Shown here piece by piece: positions 54,776 through 64,000 of a stretch of DNA of 64,000 nt (positions within the stretch are counted from its first letter, which is position 1; every line of letters starts with the position of its first letter). Source of the stretch: Amorphochlora amoebiformis (Eukaryota > Cercozoa > Chlorarachniophyceae); the NCBI GenBank assembly GCA_054601695.1, contig BAAHQB010000001.1:1550001-1614000 (forward strand). The letters run 5' to 3'. Under the pieces are notes generated by a model, which was not told the origin of the DNA, did no database searches, and saw only the letters and a list, made by a program, of their open reading frames with translations. The translations under genes were made by a program, and so were the position numbers.

Positions 54776-54944
54776 ATAAATTTAGCTGTTTAGATCGAGG
54801 TTAACCAACTTATTTAATTTATTAAATGACGTTAAGATTATATAATATCACGCTTCAAGCCGCAATGATCCAGCTTTAGATATCTATAAATAGCTCTACA
54901 TATATATCTAGCTATATATATATATATATAATATATATTATACT

Positions 54945-55030
<86 letters not shown>

Positions 55031-55153
55031 AGACACATAAACGTACTTCTAGATACACATCTTGCCATATCTCGCATATATACCCAGATATCTAGGATAT
55101 ATCTAGACTAGCTAGACAAGCTAGATATATATATATATATATATATATAATAT

Positions 55154-55196
<43 letters not shown>

Positions 55197-55240
55197 ATGT
55201 AAATATATATATATATACAATATATACATATATATATATA

Positions 55241-55277
<37 letters not shown>

Positions 55278-55684
55278 TATTATTCCTGGATATAATTATC
55301 TTTTGACTAATATGTATATATCACAGTCAGCATCATATATAGTATAAATATAGCATGAACGTAGTGATCATTGGATTAACATACTCTCTGAATCTCTCTC
55401 TTCTTTATATGGACCTGGAATTTCTTTTGACTCTTTATGTGTACACATTATATATATACTAGATATATGTATATATCTAGCTCATATATATATAGTATAT
55501 ATATATATATATGTATATATATATAACAAAAAAAAGATAATACTAGATGATAGATTTTTTCAGTATCATTGGCTGTGATATACACGTATCTGGATCTATG
55601 TACAGCAACAGCACGCCCACATGTACTGAGAGATTTAAACCTTCATGCATGCCTTCATGTGCGCATTTGTGGGCCAGAGGTAGA
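54776..55684. other. CTAG-rich spacer between convergent gene ends
   Basis: About 13 CTAG sites lie between the TMEM41 stop and the stop of the next minus-strand gene. Five of them fall within 55091-55135, in overlapping CTAGACTAGCTAG-type runs. The remainder is TA arrays and a short unique patch at 55290-55440 in which I see no exon. Confidence 0.7.
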
Positions 55685-60474
<4,790 letters not shown>

Positions 60475-60524
60475 CTGGAGTTGGGTTTTAGAATGTGTTG
60501 GTATATGTATAAATTTGGATATAC

Positions 60525-60574
<50 letters not shown>

Positions 60575-60599
60575 AATATATATAATACGTACACATATG

Positions 60600-60652
<53 letters not shown>

Positions 60653-60659
60653 ACATATG

Positions 60660-60699
<40 letters not shown>

Positions 60700-60730
60700 A
60701 CGTAAAAATTAATATGCTTATTTGTGTAGT

Positions 60731-60790
<60 letters not shown>

Positions 60791-60962
60791 AATATATATA
60801 TATATATATTATATATATATATATATATGTGTATGTATAATATATATTCATACATATACATATATATATATATATATATATATGTACATATTTATATATA
60901 CTGCATATTATACAGATACGCTAAATATAAATAAATATATATATATATATAATATATATATG

Positions 60963-61016
<54 letters not shown>

Positions 61017-61128
61017 TATAAATATATGTATATACGTATATATTGTTTGCATGTGCATATACATACATATATGTAATTGTACATATTACAATACATACAT
61101 AAACACACACACACATATATATATACAT

Positions 61129-61184
<56 letters not shown>

Positions 61185-61231
61185 CATGTATATATACATC
61201 CATATAATATGCATACATATTGTTTGTTTAC

Positions 61232-61295
61232 AGCGTCTCCTTTGATAGCGCGAACAGAACTATCCCCATACTCATTTATTTGCCTTGGGTCAAAT
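61232..61295 (-). CDS. Isolated exon, unassigned
   Basis: An acceptor CCATTAG is followed by a frame that reads [20 protein letters not shown], ending at a GCT codon before a GTAAAC donor. It starts in phase 2 and ends in phase 0. It sits between the kinase-like exons and the heptapeptide-repeat exon and could join either. No family recognised. Confidence 0.4.
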
Positions 61296-61299
61296 CTAA

Positions 61300-61342
61300 T
61301 GGATTACCTTCTATTCATATACATACGCACATATATATGTCA

Positions 61343-61387
<45 letters not shown>

Positions 61388-61530
61388 ATTACCTTCTATT
61401 CATACACATACGCACACATACATGTTACCTGAATATATTTATATATATATCTATATATAATATATATATATATATATATATCTATATATATATATATATA
61501 TAGTGCCTTCTATTCACGTACATACGCACG
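61300..61530. repeat. Three diverged copies of a short unit
   Basis: The segment TTACCTTCTATTCATA followed by ACATACGCAC recurs at about 61305, 61388 and 61504 with TA arrays between. No coding role. Confidence 0.7.
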
Positions 61531-61819
61531 ATAAAATAGATGTGAGTGTATAAATATATAAGATACATTAATATATGTATATTTATATAGCATATATATG
61601 TATTTATTAATTTACATATATACATACACACACACATATGTATATATATGTATCATACATATATATGTATGTATGTGTATATACATATTACACATACATA
61701 CATACATAATGTAAGCTACATATACATACATGTATGTATATATCTATATATATATATGTGTATATATATATATATATCATACATCACAACATGAACCGAC
61801 ACATAATAATAGAATATAT

Positions 61820-61864
<45 letters not shown>

Positions 61865-61887
61865 GATACATACATATCTATATATAT

Positions 61888-61945
<58 letters not shown>

Positions 61946-62007
61946 CAACACTAATGTAAAGAATACCGAATATACGGCAAGATATTAGGATGTACTCCAT
62001 TAGAACC

Positions 62008-62136
62008 TTAGGGTTAGGGTAAGGGTTAGGGTTAGGGTTAGGGTTAGGGTTAGGGTTAGGTTCAGCTAGGACTGCGGACAGTTAGGGCTAGGGTTAGGTT
62101 AGGGTTAGGGTTAGGGTTAGGGTTAGGGTTAGGGTA
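62008..62136. repeat. (TTAGGG)n interstitial arrays
   Basis: Two runs of TTAGGG, of about eight and seven units, are separated by a short unique stretch (GTTCAGCTAGGACTGCGGAC). They directly abut the downstream side of the kinase-like exon at 62191-62144. Confidence 0.93.
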
Positions 62137-62143
62137 GGAAGAC

Positions 62144-62250
62144 GCCTTTCAAGTTAATGCATTTCTCGAGGCCACTGAGAATGTTATAAACCTGATGTAA
62201 ACATTTATATATATGTATATATATGTATATGTATATAATATTATATATAC

Positions 62251-62284
<34 letters not shown>

Positions 62285-62309
62285 GTACATGTATATATAT
62301 ATATATATG

Positions 62310-62348
<39 letters not shown>

Positions 62349-62827
62349 CTTTCTATATTTCCAAATTATAAAAAAAAAAAACAGAGAAAAATAACTACAT
62401 TATCCATTAGAAACCAATAGCACCGCTCATGCACGTAATGTTAATCAAAGATCGTAACCAGTGAGATCAAACGGCTTACGTCATCACTGGCTATGTACCC
62501 ACTTGTTCGTGGCTGAGCTATCGCGAGGGATCATGTGCAAAGTTGTTTTAAATTATGTACATGCGGTTTAAAACCGTGTGATGTGGAAGCAGCGTGTGTT
62601 TTTAGGTTTCAATATTTATCTGGATTAAATATCTGGATTAAATATCTGGATTAAATACACGTCGCGCGCGTAGGAAGATGGTTTGGACTGGATTTTTGTC
62701 TAGCTTGAGCATATGTTTGAAGTTTAGTGTCTGTGTGTGTGTGTGTTGTGTGTGTGTGTGTATGAGGAGCCTTAGGGCCCGTAGGAATGGGATTACGACG
62801 ATTATATACATACTGGATGCAATATAT

Positions 62828-62861
<34 letters not shown>

Positions 62862-62865
62862 TACA

Positions 62866-62910
<45 letters not shown>

Positions 62911-62935
62911 CACCTATATATATATGTATATATAT

Positions 62936-63009
<74 letters not shown>

Positions 63010-63735
63010 TATACATACAAGGAGACTGTGTAGACCAATGGGGCATGTAATCTCGCCTTGTCAACATGTTACATCGGGCTTTACACGAGCGTGTAACTAT
63101 GTAATCATGCATAATATCACGTAAATTACAACGCTTCTCATTATCTTCATACTTTCTGCACAAACGCATCTATCGACCCTCCAGAAATATATTCCTGAAG
63201 GTTAGGGTTAGGCTTCGATCAGGGTGAGAGAGAGAGAGAGAGAGAGAGTGAGAGGGAGACGTGGCTAGGCTTAGATTAGCCGTTTCGTGCTAGACAGGTA
63301 GGCTTCGTGATTTTGGCGTTTAGAATAAGTGCTTACTTCAACTATACATGGCCAGCCATCAATCGTGTCCAGGGTGCCATACCTGAGCACAAGTGTTTTA
63401 TGTTATTGATTAGATATGTTATATATGTACACATGTATATATATATTATATACATATATATATATATATACACACACATATATATATATATATATACGCA
63501 TATTTATATACATATATGTACATATCTATGCATATATCCAAACCAGCAATGATAGATATGTATCACCTAAATTCCAGAGTAGGGAAGCCGTTGCCTTCGA
63601 ATAGTCGGAGAAGATCTTTCTCATGATTGCACAAAACCCATAACTCGTCCAGCCTCTCTCTATATGTGTAACATGTTATATATCCTTTCTCTATATATAT
63701 ATATATGTATAACATGCTATATATATATATGTATG

Positions 63736-63778
<43 letters not shown>

Positions 63779-63864
63779 CGCATTATAATTATACAAAGGG
63801 TAACAAGAATTCATAGCTCATTTAGTCTATAAAAAGGTATATATTTGGGTATATATATATATAT

Positions 63865-63924
<60 letters not shown>

Positions 63925-63977
63925 TTGTACTGAATTAACCTTGTGAGTTGAGGGGACATAAATACCTTAAGAGCAAC
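62144..63977 (-). CDS. Protein-kinase N-lobe and hinge exons; 5' end beyond the right edge
   Basis: Exons, upper-lower: 63977-63966 (VALK, the beta-3 VAxK lysine motif), 63655-63567 ([20 protein letters not shown], helix C to beta-4), 63382-63337 ([15 protein letters not shown], beta-4/5), 63194-63153 ([14 protein letters not shown], the hinge and helix D pattern EY-x-x-GGS), and 62191-62144 ([16 protein letters not shown], helix E, which normally leads into HRDLK). Phases agree throughout if the third of three overlapping AG acceptors is used for the second exon. I do not find HRD, DFG or APE exons before the TTAGGG arrays. They may be hidden in short exons, or the protein may be a pseudokinase. 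The glycine loop would lie right of base 64000. It may be the same gene as the exons at 55685-60474. Confidence 0.55.
62614..62656. repeat. Three tandem copies of a 14-bp unit
   Basis: TATCTGGATTAAA is repeated three times in the intron or spacer between kinase-like exons. Confidence 0.85.
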
Positions 63978-64000
63978 CTATTTTAGTTTATCAACCAATC

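Overview
This is a nuclear eukaryotic window. Coding sequence survives only as short islands of about 30-140 bases. Between them lie introns and spacers dominated by (TA)n, with minor (TG)n, (CT)n and (GA)n. Nearly all long open frames in the (TA)n tracts read Ile-Tyr-Ile-Tyr and are not genes. I built the gene models by hand from GT...AG boundaries, codon phase and recognisable protein motifs. Across more than 70 exons the phases agree almost everywhere, and two reconstructed genes have coding lengths exactly divisible by three. TTAGGG-type repeats, a WBP11 spliceosomal protein, PEX3 and an RRM-WWE-ADP-ribosyltransferase suggest a unicellular eukaryote, perhaps a relative of animals. The lineage cannot be fixed from the sequence.

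Layout, left to right. An ammonium transporter on the minus strand has its 5' end at 1637 and runs off the left edge. An EF-hand plus coiled-coil protein lies on the minus strand from 18381 down to about 4975, with 29 exons and 554 residues. PEX3, the peroxisomal membrane biogenesis factor, is divergent from it, on the plus strand from 18783 to 38125, with 23 exons. An RRM-RRM-WWE-ADP-ribosyltransferase locus (PARP10/PARP14-like) lies on the plus strand at about 39390-44536 and carries several stops and frame shifts. A WBP11 homologue lies on the minus strand from 53469 to 45128, with 18 exons and 618 residues. A single-exon TMEM41/VTT-domain membrane protein lies on the plus strand at 53750-54775. 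One locus, or two, with a protein-kinase N-lobe lies on the minus strand from the right edge down to 55685.

Two head-to-head gene pairs share short, non-repetitive promoter regions (18382-18782 and 53470-53749). The 3' flanks of the genes carry dense clusters of the tetranucleotide CTAG, up to 21 in about 540 bases. I regard this as the most unusual non-coding signal here. The right part also holds TTAGGG composite satellites bracketed by (CT)n and (GA)n blocks in mirror arrangement. A pair of inverted copies of a roughly 330-bp dispersed element lies at 9.4 and 11.1 kb, inside introns of the EF-hand gene.

The genes do not form one pathway. They cover ammonium uptake, peroxisome biogenesis, splicing, ER/autophagy-type lipid scrambling, ADP-ribosylation and kinase signalling, as expected of a eukaryotic housekeeping region with no operons.
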